NCBI RefSeq assembly: GCF_000981585.1
Contig: NZ_LN831776.1
Coordinates: 5,191,187 to 5,255,186, forward strand
DNA from: Paenibacillus riograndensis SBR5
Lineage (GTDB): Bacteria; Bacillota; Bacilli; Paenibacillales; Paenibacillaceae
Length of the DNA stretch: 64,000 nt
Reading direction: 5' to 3'
In this document: positions 52,436 through 61,730 of the stretch, in pieces
How the letters are laid out: every line of letters begins with the position of its first letter
Numbering within the stretch: the first letter of the stretch is position 1
Translations under genes and position numbers: made by a program
Notes under the pieces: model-generated
The model's database searches: none
Told to the model about the DNA's origin: nothing
The model's input: only the letters and a program-made list of their open reading frames with translations

Positions 52436-53194
52436 TTATGTGTCCTTGCGCGTTGGGTTCGCTTTCAGCATACCGGCTTTGGCAATTTGCTGGAGATGAT
52501 TGATTTCATCCTTGGTCAAATGGCGGTAGGAGCCGCGTTTGAGATTTTGCAGCAGAATATCGCCGAAGGAAATCCGTTTCAGGCGGATGACGGGATGGGA
52601 AATAGCTTCGAACATCCGCCGGACCTGACGGTTGCGGCCTTCATGGATTGTAATGCTGATGACCGATTCTTTATTCTCTTCATCAACGTCTTTATATTCC
52701 ACTTCTGCCGGAGCGGTCATCCCATCCTCCAGCTTAATGCCGGCTTTGAGCTTGTCCAGCGCGGTGCCATGCGGTACACCCTTGACCGTGGCCAGATAGG
52801 TCTTGGGCACATGATGCTTCGGATGCGTGAGCAGGTTGGCAAACTCCCCGTCATTCGTCAGCAGCAGCAGCCCTTCCGTATCGTAATCCAGACGGCCCAC
52901 AGGGTATACGCGCTCTTTGATGCCTTTGAGGTAATCCGTTACTACCTTGCGTCCCTTGTCGTCGGAAGCGCTTGTAATTACACCCTTGGGCTTGTTGAAC
53001 ATAATGTAGATCTTGTTCTCGCCCCGGATCAGTCTACCGGCGACCTTGATTATATCTGTTGCGGGGTCCACCTTCGTGCCAAGCGTAGTTACGAGTTCCC
53101 CGTTGACTTCCACTTTACCGGCCAAAATCATTTCTTCACACTTGCGTCTTGACGCCACACCTGCCTGCGCCAATATTTTTTGTAATCTTTCCAT
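52436..53194 (-). CDS. rluB: 23S rRNA pseudouridine synthase RluB
   Basis: 252 aa. N-terminal S4 domain (MERLQKILAQAGVASRRKCEEMI) and RsuA-type catalytic domain with GRLDYDTEGLLLLTNDGEFA (catalytic Asp) and EGRNRQVRRMFEAI. Modifies helix 90 of 23S rRNA in the equivalent E. coli enzyme. Sits just before resA, as in B. subtilis. Confidence 0.95.
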   Translation of the reverse strand: MERLQKILAQAGVASRRKCEEMILAGKVEVNGELVTTLGTKVDPATDIIKVAGRLIRGENKIYIMFNKPKGVITSASDDKGRKVVTDYLKGIKERVYPVGRLDYDTEGLLLLTNDGEFANLLTHPKHHVPKTYLATVKGVPHGTALDKLKAGIKLEDGMTAPAEVEYKDVDEENKESVISITIHEGRNRQVRRMFEAISHPVIRLKRISFGDILLQNLKRGSYRHLTKDEINHLQQIAKAGMLKANPTRKDT

Positions 53195-53214
53195 TTTTGA
53201 CTATTCACCTCAGG

Positions 53215-53559
53215 TTAATGATAACCATCAGCGGGATAAATCACAAGTTCATTCCATGGAAAAAATGCTCCCGGACAGGTTTTGGTATGGGTTTCCACAA
53301 CAAGCGGGTCAATTTGATAACGCGCAGCCAATTCCAGGATAAGCTTGCCGGCCGCAAACAGCTGATTTTTCCGCTTGGACAGAGGCGGGAGCGTGTTCTC
53401 CTCCCCGTAGTTGCCTTCCAGACACACATGAATATACTCCGGGTCCGTCAGCAGAGGTGCAGCATAAATGGAACCATCTGTTGCAACCCAAAAGTCAAAG
53501 CCCTTGCCATTAATGGACGGACAGCGGGAATGATGCAGAATAAAGCCTTTATACGCCAT
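53215..53559 (-). CDS. Small N-acetylmuramoyl-L-alanine amidase-like protein
   Basis: 114 aa from ATG 53559 (MAYKGFILHHSRCPSINGKG), with GGAGGGAGG upstream; the longer in-frame extension is unsupported. Amidase_2/PGRP pattern: ILHHSRCP (metal His), YIHVCLEGNYGE, and KTCPGAFFPWNEL (C-terminal metal/Cys). No signal peptide, so a cytoplasmic or mother-cell role, or release by lysis, is possible. Confidence 0.75.
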   Translation of the reverse strand: MAYKGFILHHSRCPSINGKGFDFWVATDGSIYAAPLLTDPEYIHVCLEGNYGEENTLPPLSKRKNQLFAAGKLILELAARYQIDPLVVETHTKTCPGAFFPWNELVIYPADGYH

Positions 53560-53747
53560 CGTATGTCGGCCTCCCTCCGTGTTGCTGCAATAGCATATGT
53601 ACGGAGGGGGAACGGGGTGAAATGCGAACATAACATTACCGGGATGTAAGGAAGCAGTCATCTAAATCGATTGTTCGGAAGCCGGGAGGTTCTTACACTT
53701 AAGACGACAGCTGATCACACTATATTTTTGATACGGAGGAATAATTA

Positions 53748-55112
53748 ATGCTGCTTACAAGAACATGGGAAAAACGGATCATCACCGCTGTATCTGCCGT
53801 CGGGCTGCTGCTCGGAGGTTCAGGTTCCGTGTCAGCCGCACAGCCGGCTCCGAACCCGCTGCCTTATGCGCACGAGATTAAATCGCTGACAAGTGAGGAT
53901 TACAGCGATCTTTCTTTTTTGAAGCCGCTGCTGAAGGACAAAACCGTCGTCAGCCTTGGCGAAAATTTCCACCGGGTTGGCGAATACGACAGCATGAAGA
54001 CGAGATTGATAAAATATCTGCATGAGGAGCTGGGGTTTGAGGTTATCGCTTTTGAGTCGGGGCTGGCTGAAGCCTCTGTCGTCAACGATGTGGCTGATGA
54101 ATTGACTTCAGCAGATATGATGGAAAATTCCATTTATGGTATCTGGCAATCCGCAGAAACCCTGGAGCTGTTCAACTACATCAAACAATCCCGCCAGACG
54201 GACAAGCCTTTGCAGCTGGCCGGATATGATATGCAATATACTTCCCCCATGCTAACGCTGGCGGCCCGCAGCTTTATTTCCAAGGTCAATGCCGCTTATG
54301 GCAAAGAATTCATGGACTTTGATAACGAAGCCACCGGGAAATTTAATGAGCTGATGAATCAATACAGCCTGGTGACCAAAAGCAATCCTGTTTACCAGCA
54401 GAAGGTACGCCAGCTCATCCAAAAGTATGTTCCAAAATACAAGGAATACATTAAGTTCATTCAGGAACACCGGGAACCGTTAGACGCTGCTTACCCCAAT
54501 GCGCCCCACACGGCAGATACCATCCTGAAAGGGCTGGAGGACCGTGTGGCAATTTTCACACAGGCTCAGCTAAAGGATGTGCGGGAAATTTACGAAGCCC
54601 GGGACAGAATCATGGCTGAGCATGTGGAATGGCTGATGAAGGCCAGATACCCCGGCAAAAAGATCATTCTGTGGGCCCACAATGACCATTTGGCTAAAAA
54701 CACCTCAGACATCCGTGTCTTCGAGCAAGGGAAGTGGCAAAACAGTTTTATCAGCATGGGCGAACTGCTGCATCAGAAATTGAAGGATAAAATGTATGTG
54801 ATCGGCTTGTATATGAATCGGGGCAAAGCGGCAGCCATTTCAACCTTGAAGGAATTCCCGATCGGCCCGATGCCAAAGGGGACCCTGGAAGCGAGAATCA
54901 TGCAAAGCGGATATTCCCGGACCTTTGTTGACCTCGCCGGGCATACCAAAGCAGGCCCGGGCAACAGCTGGATGTTTCAGCCGCAATATGCTGCTGAAGA
55001 CGGGCTGACCAGAGAGGTTATTGTTCCAATGGCGATGAAATTCGTGCCGAAGGAGCAGTTCGACGGCCTGATCGTCATTGATAAAGTATCCCCGCCAACC
55101 CGTACCTATTAA
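53748..55112 (+). CDS. Secreted erythromycin esterase-family protein
   Basis: 454 aa. Signal peptide (about 1-31, ending VSAAQPA). Erythromycin esterase family signature residues: VSLGENFHRVGEYDS (GExxH), FEVIAFESGLAEA, ARDRIMAEHVEWLM and ILWAHNDHLAKN. Close to cytoplasmic macrolide esterases in fold, but exported, so macrolide resistance is not established. AGGAGGAATAA before ATG 53748. Plus-strand gene inserted between the amidase-like gene and spmB. Confidence 0.88.
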   Translation: MLLTRTWEKRIITAVSAVGLLLGGSGSVSAAQPAPNPLPYAHEIKSLTSEDYSDLSFLKPLLKDKTVVSLGENFHRVGEYDSMKTRLIKYLHEELGFEVIAFESGLAEASVVNDVADELTSADMMENSIYGIWQSAETLELFNYIKQSRQTDKPLQLAGYDMQYTSPMLTLAARSFISKVNAAYGKEFMDFDNEATGKFNELMNQYSLVTKSNPVYQQKVRQLIQKYVPKYKEYIKFIQEHREPLDAAYPNAPHTADTILKGLEDRVAIFTQAQLKDVREIYEARDRIMAEHVEWLMKARYPGKKIILWAHNDHLAKNTSDIRVFEQGKWQNSFISMGELLHQKLKDKMYVIGLYMNRGKAAAISTLKEFPIGPMPKGTLEARIMQSGYSRTFVDLAGHTKAGPGNSWMFQPQYAAEDGLTREVIVPMAMKFVPKEQFDGLIVIDKVSPPTRTY

Positions 55113-55131
55113 GGGGAAATTCAATGGCTTG

Positions 55132-55665
55132 CTAGCTGAACGCCAGCAGACACACGGCAATCGAGGCCGCGAAGCCGACGATGTCTGAGAAGAGGCCGAC
55201 CTTGAGGGCGTAACGGCCGTTGCGGATGCCTACAGCGCCGAAATAGACGGTCAGTACATACAAGGTCGTATCCGTGCTGCCCTGGATGGTAGAGGCAATC
55301 ATGCCAATCAGGGAATCAGGCCCGTGCACGCTGATCAGATCGGTGGTATACGCCAGCGAGCCGGTGCCTGTGAGCGGACGCAGGAGGCCAAGCGGCAGCA
55401 CTTCCGGCGGCACGCCTATTCCCTTCAAGGCGGGAGCGATGAAGCCCATTATGAAGTCTAGCGCGCCGGAGGCGCGGAAGACGCTGATGGCGACAAGCAT
55501 GCCTACCAGATGGGGAATAATGGCGATGGCCGTGCCAAAGCCGTCCTTGGCGCCTTCGACAAAGGACTCGTAGACCGGGACCTTGCGTGTAAAGGCGTAT
55601 AGGGGAATGAAGGTAATCATGACCGGAATCGCCCAGGCCGAGATAAGACTGATTAGCTGGAACAA
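55132..55665 (-). CDS. spmB: Spore maturation protein B
   Basis: 177-aa membrane protein involved in spore core dehydration. Motifs FTRKVPVYESFVEGAKDGFGTAIAI, HLVGMLVAISVFRASG, LRPLTGTGSLAYTTDLI and the Gate-domain pattern GPDSLIGMIASTIQGSTDTTLYVLTVYFG. It follows spmA by 7 bases. Confidence 0.95.
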   Translation of the reverse strand: MFQLISLISAWAIPVMITFIPLYAFTRKVPVYESFVEGAKDGFGTAIAIIPHLVGMLVAISVFRASGALDFIMGFIAPALKGIGVPPEVLPLGLLRPLTGTGSLAYTTDLISVHGPDSLIGMIASTIQGSTDTTLYVLTVYFGAVGIRNGRYALKVGLFSDIVGFAASIAVCLLAFS

Positions 55666-55672
55666 GGCAGGC

Positions 55673-56338
55673 TCACCCTTTCAGAGAAGAATACGGCAGC
55701 GGAGTGCTCCCTCTGGCAGCATCTCCGGACCTCGCGGCCGGCGGTCCGGGCGGCCTGCGCAGGATAGCCAGGCGGCGGCACAGCCGGTCGGCGGCGATGG
55801 CGGCCAGGGTCGCCACCGCCGTGGCCGCCAGTGTAGTGCCGACGATGGCAGCCGGGTCGGACGAACCATAGTTCAGCCGGATGGCTATCAGCGTTGCAGG
55901 AATCAGGGTAATGCTTGCGGTGTTCAGCGCCAGCAGGGTACACATGGCTGGAGTTGCCGTCTCCTTGTCCGGGTTCAGTGTCTGGAGCTCCTGCATCGCC
56001 TTGATGCCCATCGGCGTGGCCGCATTGCCCAGACCGAGCAGATTGGCGCTCATGTTGGAAAGGATATAGCCAATAGCCGGATGGCCCTTCGGCACATCCG
56101 GGAACAGAAAGGATACAACCGGCCCCAGCACTTTGGCAATCTTCTTCAGCAGGCCGGCATCCTCCGCGACCCGCATCATTCCCATCCAGAACACCAATAC
56201 ACTGATCAGGCCAAAGCTCACGGTAACCCCGCTTTTGGCTCCATCGAATACCGCAGCCGTAAATGCATCCATGCGGCCGTTCACGGCCGCAAACACAAAG
56301 CCGATAAGGATCATCCCCAGCCAGATTCCGTTAATCAT
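55673..56338 (-). CDS. spmA: Spore maturation protein A
   Basis: 221 aa (start ATG 56338, GGGGGAG 6 nt upstream). Nucleoside-gate-type membrane protein: MINGIWLGMILIGFVFAAVNG, FWMGMMRVAEDAGLL, GYILSNMSANLLGLGNAATPMGIKAM and ALNTASITLIPATLIAIR. Compared with B. subtilis SpmA (about 196 aa) it has an added Arg/Pro-rich C-terminal tail. Confidence 0.95.
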   Translation of the reverse strand: MINGIWLGMILIGFVFAAVNGRMDAFTAAVFDGAKSGVTVSFGLISVLVFWMGMMRVAEDAGLLKKIAKVLGPVVSFLFPDVPKGHPAIGYILSNMSANLLGLGNAATPMGIKAMQELQTLNPDKETATPAMCTLLALNTASITLIPATLIAIRLNYGSSDPAAIVGTTLAATAVATLAAIAADRLCRRLAILRRPPGPPAARSGDAARGSTPLPYSSLKG

Positions 56339-56361
56339 ATGCTTCTCCCCCAATTCTCCCG

Positions 56362-57558
56362 TTACTGTTTATTTCCCGCGGCGCCTATCTGGAACAGCGC
56401 CCGCAGCGCACTGCCGAGTGCCTGCAGCCAGTTGTCTGCCGGATAGGCGGCTGCTCCTGCGTGTTGGAATCTTTTCTCATAGGGCGACTGCTCCGGAGGC
56501 AGCCGGTCCGGCATATAGACCGGAACCCGGCCGATCTCCTTGCCACCTAACTGCAGTACGAGTGCCCCCTTGATGCCAAAGCTGCTTCTTCGCGTATTCT
56601 TATTCTCCCGGATGAGTTCCAGCTTGGTCACAAGCCTCGCTTCCTCCCCCTGTCCAAGCGGATAGGCAAACGTTCTGGCAGGGACAAAGCTGTAGCCGCT
56701 GATGCCTTCACCGCGCTCGACAAGCGTCTTCAGCGGATAGTGATTGAAGCCGTAATCCAGCAGCACGGCATGGTCATTCCAGTCATTGCCGTCATTCAGC
56801 GTAACGGCGACCAGCTGCTGGCCGCCCCGGGTGGCGGAGCTGACGAGGCAGCGCAGCGCTTTTTTGGTATACCCCGTCTTTACTCCATCCGCCCCTTCAT
56901 ACAGGCGCAGCATTTTATTTTTGTTCAGCCACTTATAATCCCATGGCTCATACGGGTTATCCGCCGTTTTCACCTGGGTCTTCACAATCTGCTTGAATAC
57001 CGGATTATGCATAGCATAGGCTGTAAGCACAGCCAGGTCATTGGCGCTGGAATAATGCCCTTCCGCATCCAGTCCATGGGGATTAGTAAAATGCGTGTGC
57101 TGCAGCCCCAGTTCCTCCGCCTTGGCATTCATCAGATACACAAAACCTTCTTCCGATCCTCCGACATGCTCGGCAATGGCTGTAGCCGCATCGTTGCCTG
57201 AACGCAGCATCAGTCCATAGAGCATATCCTCCAGCCTCATTTCTTCCCCCTGCTTCAGGAACAGGGAGGAGCCTTCCTTGGCAAAGGCATTTTTGCCGAC
57301 CTTGACCTTGGACCGCAAATCTCCGTTCTCTATGGCAACTAGCGCAGTCATAATTTTGGTCAGGCTGGCAATCAGCATAGGCTCGTCCCCGCGGCTGCTG
57401 TACAGAAGCCTCCCGGACGCTACATCAATCAGCGCGGCAGCCCTGGCATGGGTAGTAATCGTACTATTCTCAGCCCGGACCAGAGGCTGGGGAGCCGCAC
57501 ACAGCAGCAGTGCGCACAATATTAGAACCAGCAGTACCTTAAGGTTAGATGTCTTCAT
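56362..57558 (-). CDS. dacB: D-alanyl-D-alanine carboxypeptidase (DacB/DacF type)
   Basis: 398 aa. Signal peptide (LKVLLVLILCALLLCAAPQ), catalytic SLTK (serine acyl-enzyme, in ASLTKIMTA), SGN (LRSGNDAAT) and KTG (DGVKTGYTKKA). Trims pentapeptides of spore cortex peptidoglycan. Start at 57558 has GGAGG 6 nt upstream. Located directly upstream of spmA, as in Bacillus dacB-spmA-spmB. Confidence 0.94.
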   Translation of the reverse strand: MKTSNLKVLLVLILCALLLCAAPQPLVRAENSTITTHARAAALIDVASGRLLYSSRGDEPMLIASLTKIMTALVAIENGDLRSKVKVGKNAFAKEGSSLFLKQGEEMRLEDMLYGLMLRSGNDAATAIAEHVGGSEEGFVYLMNAKAEELGLQHTHFTNPHGLDAEGHYSSANDLAVLTAYAMHNPVFKQIVKTQVKTADNPYEPWDYKWLNKNKMLRLYEGADGVKTGYTKKALRCLVSSATRGGQQLVAVTLNDGNDWNDHAVLLDYGFNHYPLKTLVERGEGISGYSFVPARTFAYPLGQGEEARLVTKLELIRENKNTRRSSFGIKGALVLQLGGKEIGRVPVYMPDRLPPEQSPYEKRFQHAGAAAYPADNWLQALGSALRALFQIGAAGNKQ

Positions 57559-57660
57559 GTTCATCCTCCGGCTTCTTATCTGTTCACTTGTGTTGTACAA
57601 GTGTATGCGGGGCTACGGGATGGTATGTCCATCTCTTCCCCACAAGCTCTATCATCACAA

Positions 57661-57692
57661 AAAGGGACACCGCCTAGTGAGGCGATATCCCT
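57661..57692 (-). terminator. Terminator of ytfJ
   Basis: Minus-strand 12-bp imperfect stem AGGGATATCGCC / GGCGGTGTCCCT followed by TTTTTG. Confidence 0.85.
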
Positions 57693-57731
57693 GTTGTCTG
57701 CCGCTGCATCCTTCAGGTACATCCCATAACG

Positions 57732-58250
57732 CTAATGAGTCGAGGAATCTGAAGGGACAGGGGTTTTAACCGCTTTTTCGGTACCCGAAGCTACTACTTG
57801 TGAACCTACAGGTGTGCCATTCTGCGGCGAAGCGTCATTCTGGGACGATCCGCTGCTTGGGAACATGGTCTGAATTTTGTCGATGAGACCCGGAGTCGCA
57901 TCAATAATTTTCTCGAACAGATGGGTCTGGTTATCCAGCGGCACAATGTGAACCCCTTCCCTGCCGACCACAAGAAAGGCGATTGGCCGGATGGATACCC
58001 CGCCGCCGCTGCCGCCGCCGAACGGAAGCATTTTGACGCCGCTTCCAGCGCCATTGATGCCGGGGGCATCATCTTCGACACGGTAATCACTACCGCCTGC
58101 GGCAAAGCCGAAGGCAACTTTACTGATCGGCAGAATCACACTGCCATCCGGAGTTTCTACCGGGTCGCCGACAATCGTGTTGACATCCACCATGCCTTTA
58201 ATATTTTCCATAGCGGTCTGCATGAGACCTTGAATCGGGTGCTCTGACAT
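57732..58250 (-). CDS. ytfJ: Sporulation protein YtfJ (GerW)
   Basis: 172 aa. MSEHPIQGLMQTAMENIKGMVDVNTIVGDPV, VILPISKVAFGFAAGGSDY, and GGGSGGGVSIRPIAFLVVG are characteristic of YtfJ. In B. subtilis GerW/YtfJ is needed for efficient germination. C-terminal tail is low-complexity Ser/Pro/Thr-rich. B. subtilis has ytfI next to it; here the YtfI-like gene is 1.2 kb away, separated by a plus-strand gene. Confidence 0.93.
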   Translation of the reverse strand: MSEHPIQGLMQTAMENIKGMVDVNTIVGDPVETPDGSVILPISKVAFGFAAGGSDYRVEDDAPGINGAGSGVKMLPFGGGSGGGVSIRPIAFLVVGREGVHIVPLDNQTHLFEKIIDATPGLIDKIQTMFPSSGSSQNDASPQNGTPVGSQVVASGTEKAVKTPVPSDSSTH

Positions 58251-58480
58251 CTAAGTACTCCTCCTCTGCTGTTTGAAAGATAAGGGAATTACCTACTCTT
58301 GTACAGTCTGCTCATATATCGGGCATGATATGTACGCACTCTAATAAAAATACGGGCGAAATAAAGCTGCCGGCTGGCGCTCTAGCCAGAAATAACCTTC
58401 GCAATTTCGCCTCACATAAAATCCGCTTAAGAGGCCAGAATGATGGCTAAGCAGAAAAATGTGCATAAGGAGGCTGAGCT

Positions 58481-59368
58481 ATGGATTTCGCGAAAATTTG
58501 GCAGGCGGATATGGAAGGCAACGGCTTGCTGCCATTGATTAAGGGCGGGAGCGACACGCAAAAAGACCCCCAAAAGGGATACGTGATCGTAAACCTGAAT
58601 CCGCAGGATGGCGAGGCTGGGGGCGGGAACGGGAAGAATCAAACCACCGTTTTTAAGGAGGTCGTTATCCCTGACGGCAAACGGTATAGTTATGATCTGT
58701 TCAGAAAGCTGAAAAATAATTACAAATCGGTGTCCGGCGGGAAAGATGCGGTTTCGGCTGCAGAACATGAGCAAATTCATGAATTTCTGGCCTATGCCGC
58801 AGTGTCGGCACCTTTACGCCAGGCCCGCAAGTATGCCGAGGATCACCATCAGATTAAGGCCGGATGTTCCAAAGAAGAATGGGTGGAGACGCTTCGATCG
58901 ATCTGGTTCCAGCCCAGTAATGACGGCACCTCATTTTTTGAGCATGTTTTTATTGGCGAGCAGGGCAGCAAATGGGGCGGACATCAATTCTGGTACAGCT
59001 ACCATTTGAATGAGGGGCCTGATGAGACTCTTCAGAAAGAGGATTCTAACATTGTTATCAAGCTTGCCGAGGCTAGGCAGACTGTTAAAAGCAGCCTGGC
59101 CGAAGTTATCTCCATAAAATATACACTGGAAGAAACCAGCAAGAACGGGGACAAACAGACCCTGACCACAGATATCGGCGGATTGTTTGTCGGGATCAGT
59201 GCGGAAGGGCTGATGGCTCTGGGAACAGTAGCGTATCTGGATGGCCGGGCCCGGATTCCTGTGGAGCTTAACGGTACGTCCTTTGATCTTATTATGCACA
59301 AAACGGGGGACCGCGAAGAGAAACCGCAAAGCTTCTACCCTCAAATAAAAACACCTGTTCACGCTTAA
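58481..59368 (+). CDS. EndoU-like (XendoU-type) endoribonuclease
   Basis: 295 aa without signal peptide. C-terminal half matches the EndoU fold: SFFEHVFIGEQGSKWGGHQF holds the two catalytic-type His (H155 and H168), followed by VISIKYTLEE and GGLFVGISAEGLMALGTVAYL, aligning with the FxGTSPEFE..LYT segment of XendoU. Candidate catalytic Lys is K221 or K225. An N-terminal helical region (about 60-130) resembles the XendoU N-terminal lobe. Ribosome site AAGGAGG before ATG 58481. Identification is by motif comparison only. Inserted between ytfJ and the YtfI-like gene. Confidence 0.75.
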   Translation: MDFAKIWQADMEGNGLLPLIKGGSDTQKDPQKGYVIVNLNPQDGEAGGGNGKNQTTVFKEVVIPDGKRYSYDLFRKLKNNYKSVSGGKDAVSAAEHEQIHEFLAYAAVSAPLRQARKYAEDHHQIKAGCSKEEWVETLRSIWFQPSNDGTSFFEHVFIGEQGSKWGGHQFWYSYHLNEGPDETLQKEDSNIVIKLAEARQTVKSSLAEVISIKYTLEETSKNGDKQTLTTDIGGLFVGISAEGLMALGTVAYLDGRARIPVELNGTSFDLIMHKTGDREEKPQSFYPQIKTPVHA

Positions 59369-59451
59369 TGTCCGGAACAGAATTGAAAATTCCCGGCAGC
59401 CCGCAGACTCCCTGCGGCGCTGCCTTTTTGTGCGGAACCGCCGCAGCCGGC

Positions 59452-60174
59452 TTAATCCGCTTCCTCCTCTGAGGAAGCCTGGGGGCTGCGGCTAAGCAGC
59501 TTTTTCCAGTACCGCAGCCCTCCCGGTACCTTGGAGGCCCGCCGCAGAAGCTGAAGCCCTGAATAAAAGGCATAGCCCATTGAAAGCTTACCCGCGCATA
59601 CCGCCTGGGTGGAGAAGGACAGCTCATCTGAGAACACGGGTGCAACGAACATCCGCGGAGCTTTGATCAGCCGGACCTGCCTTGATAACCAGCCTGCCAA
59701 AGTCCATTTCAGCCCCCAGAACGCTCCCGCTGCCGTCGCCGTATATGCCGCATCGCCCATTGAGAAATCGGTAGACCAGTCAAGCTTGGTGATCTGGACA
59801 TGGGCCAGTGTATCCTTCAGCCATTTGTTCAGACCGCGCGTTGCCTTCATCGCTATACGGATATTCTTCAGCCATTCCGCAACCGACTGCTTGTCGATTT
59901 GCTCTTCAAGGTCTTGATCCTTCCGGACCGGCGCAATGCCGCTTTCCTCCAGCTTGACTTTGATCCCCTTCTCAATTCCCTGGAACACGAGCGCAGGCAG
60001 CTCATAGTGAAATTTGACCAAGCCAAATAGAGCTTTCAGATCTAACTCTATCCGGTCATCTTTGCCCAGCCTGCACACCCGGAAATGAAAATGTATGTAT
60101 GAAGTCAGAATCACCAGCAGCACTACAATCACTAGCAGCAGCAGCGCCAAGGGTATTGCCAGCCATAACGTCAC
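59452..60174 (-). CDS. YtfI-like DUF2953 membrane protein
   Basis: 240 aa. N-terminal membrane helix (LWLAIPLALLLLVIVVLLVILTSY) then a DUF2953 region (LDLKALFGLVKFHYELP, DWSTDFSMGDAAYTATAAGAFWGLKW, APVFSDELSFSTQAVCAGKLSMGYAF). Start taken as GTG 60174 with GGAGG 8 nt upstream; the longer in-frame extension covers a terminator. Neighbour of ytfJ in B. subtilis. Function unknown. Confidence 0.82.
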   Translation of the reverse strand: MTLWLAIPLALLLLVIVVLLVILTSYIHFHFRVCRLGKDDRIELDLKALFGLVKFHYELPALVFQGIEKGIKVKLEESGIAPVRKDQDLEEQIDKQSVAEWLKNIRIAMKATRGLNKWLKDTLAHVQITKLDWSTDFSMGDAAYTATAAGAFWGLKWTLAGWLSRQVRLIKAPRMFVAPVFSDELSFSTQAVCAGKLSMGYAFYSGLQLLRRASKVPGGLRYWKKLLSRSPQASSEEEAD

Positions 60175-60257
60175 GAAAGTAACCTCCATGCAACCAATAA
60201 TAAGGAGCCTTTGAATTAGTATGGCATTCAGGGCTGGAAAAAATTCCGCGCTCATGC

Positions 60258-60324
60258 AAAAAAGCCCCATAGCCCATCCCTGATGCCTGTGGCATATAGA
60301 TGAATGGCTATAGGGATTTTTGTT
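60258..60324 (-). terminator. Terminator after scpB
   Basis: Long imperfect stem (CCCATAGCCCAT against ATGGCTATAGGG) with T-runs on both sides, so possibly bidirectional. Confidence 0.75.
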
Positions 60325-60364
60325 TTTCATGTTCGCTTTATATAGCTTCTAAAAATCCGGCGGC

Positions 60365-60970
60365 TCAAGTCTGCTCCGTATCCTCAAAGGTCATCTGGCT
60401 GTCCAGCTTGCTGAACAGGAGCTGTGTCTCCTCTTCCAGGTCGTCGGTGGAGGCGTCGAAGTTTGAAGGCTCCGGCAGCTCCTTCAAATCGGCCAGCCCG
60501 AAACTCTCAAGGAACGATTTGGTGGTTCCATACAGAATAGGGCGGCCCACCGCTTCCGCACGCCCGACCTCCTGGATCAAATCCTTGTTGTTCAGTGTAT
60601 GAATGGCCCGTTCAGACTTCACTCCGCGGATCTCCTCAATCTCCACACGGGTAATCGGCTGACGGTAAGCGACGATGGCCAGTGTCTCCAGCGCTGCCTG
60701 GGACAAGGATGCGCGTGAAGGTGAATAAGCGAGCCTTTCGAAATAAGGCGCATGGTCTGGCAGCGTAGCCAGACGGTAGTTCCCGGCAATCTGCACGACC
60801 TGCAGGCCGCGTTCATGGGACACATAATCCTCTTTCAGCTCCTGCAGCGCTTTGCCGGCAATATCCGGCCGCTGCTCCGTAATTTCGGCGATCTGGCGGA
60901 CAGACAGGCCTTCATCGCCGGACAGGAACAGCAGGCCTTCAATAATTGATTTCAGCGTTTTGAATTCCAC
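60365..60970 (-). CDS. scpB: Segregation and condensation protein B
   Basis: 201 aa. Winged-helix kleisin-interacting subunit of the SMC complex. EFKTLKSIIEGLLFLSGDEGLS, RASLSQAALETLAIVAYRQPITRVEIEEIRGVKSE and GRPILYGTTKSFLESFGL are diagnostic. GTG start at 60970 inside scpA; overlaps scpA by 32 nt. Confidence 0.96.
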   Translation of the reverse strand: MEFKTLKSIIEGLLFLSGDEGLSVRQIAEITEQRPDIAGKALQELKEDYVSHERGLQVVQIAGNYRLATLPDHAPYFERLAYSPSRASLSQAALETLAIVAYRQPITRVEIEEIRGVKSERAIHTLNNKDLIQEVGRAEAVGRPILYGTTKSFLESFGLADLKELPEPSNFDASTDDLEEETQLLFSKLDSQMTFEDTEQT

Positions 60971-61730
60971 TGAGATCTCCTCCTCCTCTCCACTCCATTA
61001 CAATGTCATCAAATAATTTCTCCTGGTAACAGAATATGGCCTTCATTTTCATCAGCTCCAGAATAGCAAGAAAGGTAACCACAATCTCATGCCGGGCCAT
61101 TTCATCATCCAGCAGCGCGGAGAAGCGCATTCTGCCGCCTGTCCCCTTGCGCTGGAGCGCTGCCGAGACATCGCGTATCCGGTCTTTTACGGAAATTTCA
61201 TCCCGGGTAATCCGCTGGTAGGAGGATCTCCGGGCCGCTTTGCTCAGCGCCTTCCGGAATGCGGCGATCAGGTCTGCAGTATGCAAGCCCTTTAGCGTAT
61301 TATCGATTTGGGCCGGCACAAAAGGACCCAGGTCCTCCGGCTCCTTGGTGAAGATCAGGCTGCGTTCACTCTCCATATCCAGCAGCTGCACGGCAATGCT
61401 CTTGAACTTGCGGTATTCGATCAGCCGCTGAACCAGCTCTGCACGCGGATCATAATCGTCGTCCTCGTAATATTCGAAATCCTCGATTTCAATAACCGGC
61501 GGCTTCGGCAGCAGCAGCTTGCTCTTGATCGACAGCAGCGTTGCAGCCATCACTAAAAATTCACTGGTGATATCCAGCTCAAGCTCCTGCATCGTCCTTA
61601 GATATTCCATGTACTGCTCGGTGATCTCGCTGACCGGAATGTCCTGGATGTCGATTTCCGCCTTGTCTATTAAGTGCAAGAGCAAATCGAGCGGACCTTC
61701 GAACGTCTCCAGCTTGTACAATACAGTCAC
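60939..61730 (-). CDS. scpA: Segregation and condensation protein A
   Basis: 263-aa kleisin that bridges SMC heads. VLYKLETFEGPLDLLLHLIDKAEIDIQDIPVSEITEQYMEYL is the family N-terminus; C-terminal VVTFLAILELMKMKAIFCYQEKLFDDI is the winged helix. GTG 61730 is chosen because GGGAGG lies 7 nt upstream. Confidence 0.96.
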   Translation of the reverse strand: MTVLYKLETFEGPLDLLLHLIDKAEIDIQDIPVSEITEQYMEYLRTMQELELDITSEFLVMAATLLSIKSKLLLPKPPVIEIEDFEYYEDDDYDPRAELVQRLIEYRKFKSIAVQLLDMESERSLIFTKEPEDLGPFVPAQIDNTLKGLHTADLIAAFRKALSKAARRSSYQRITRDEISVKDRIRDVSAALQRKGTGGRMRFSALLDDEMARHEIVVTFLAILELMKMKAIFCYQEKLFDDIVMEWRGGGDLSGIQNAEINY

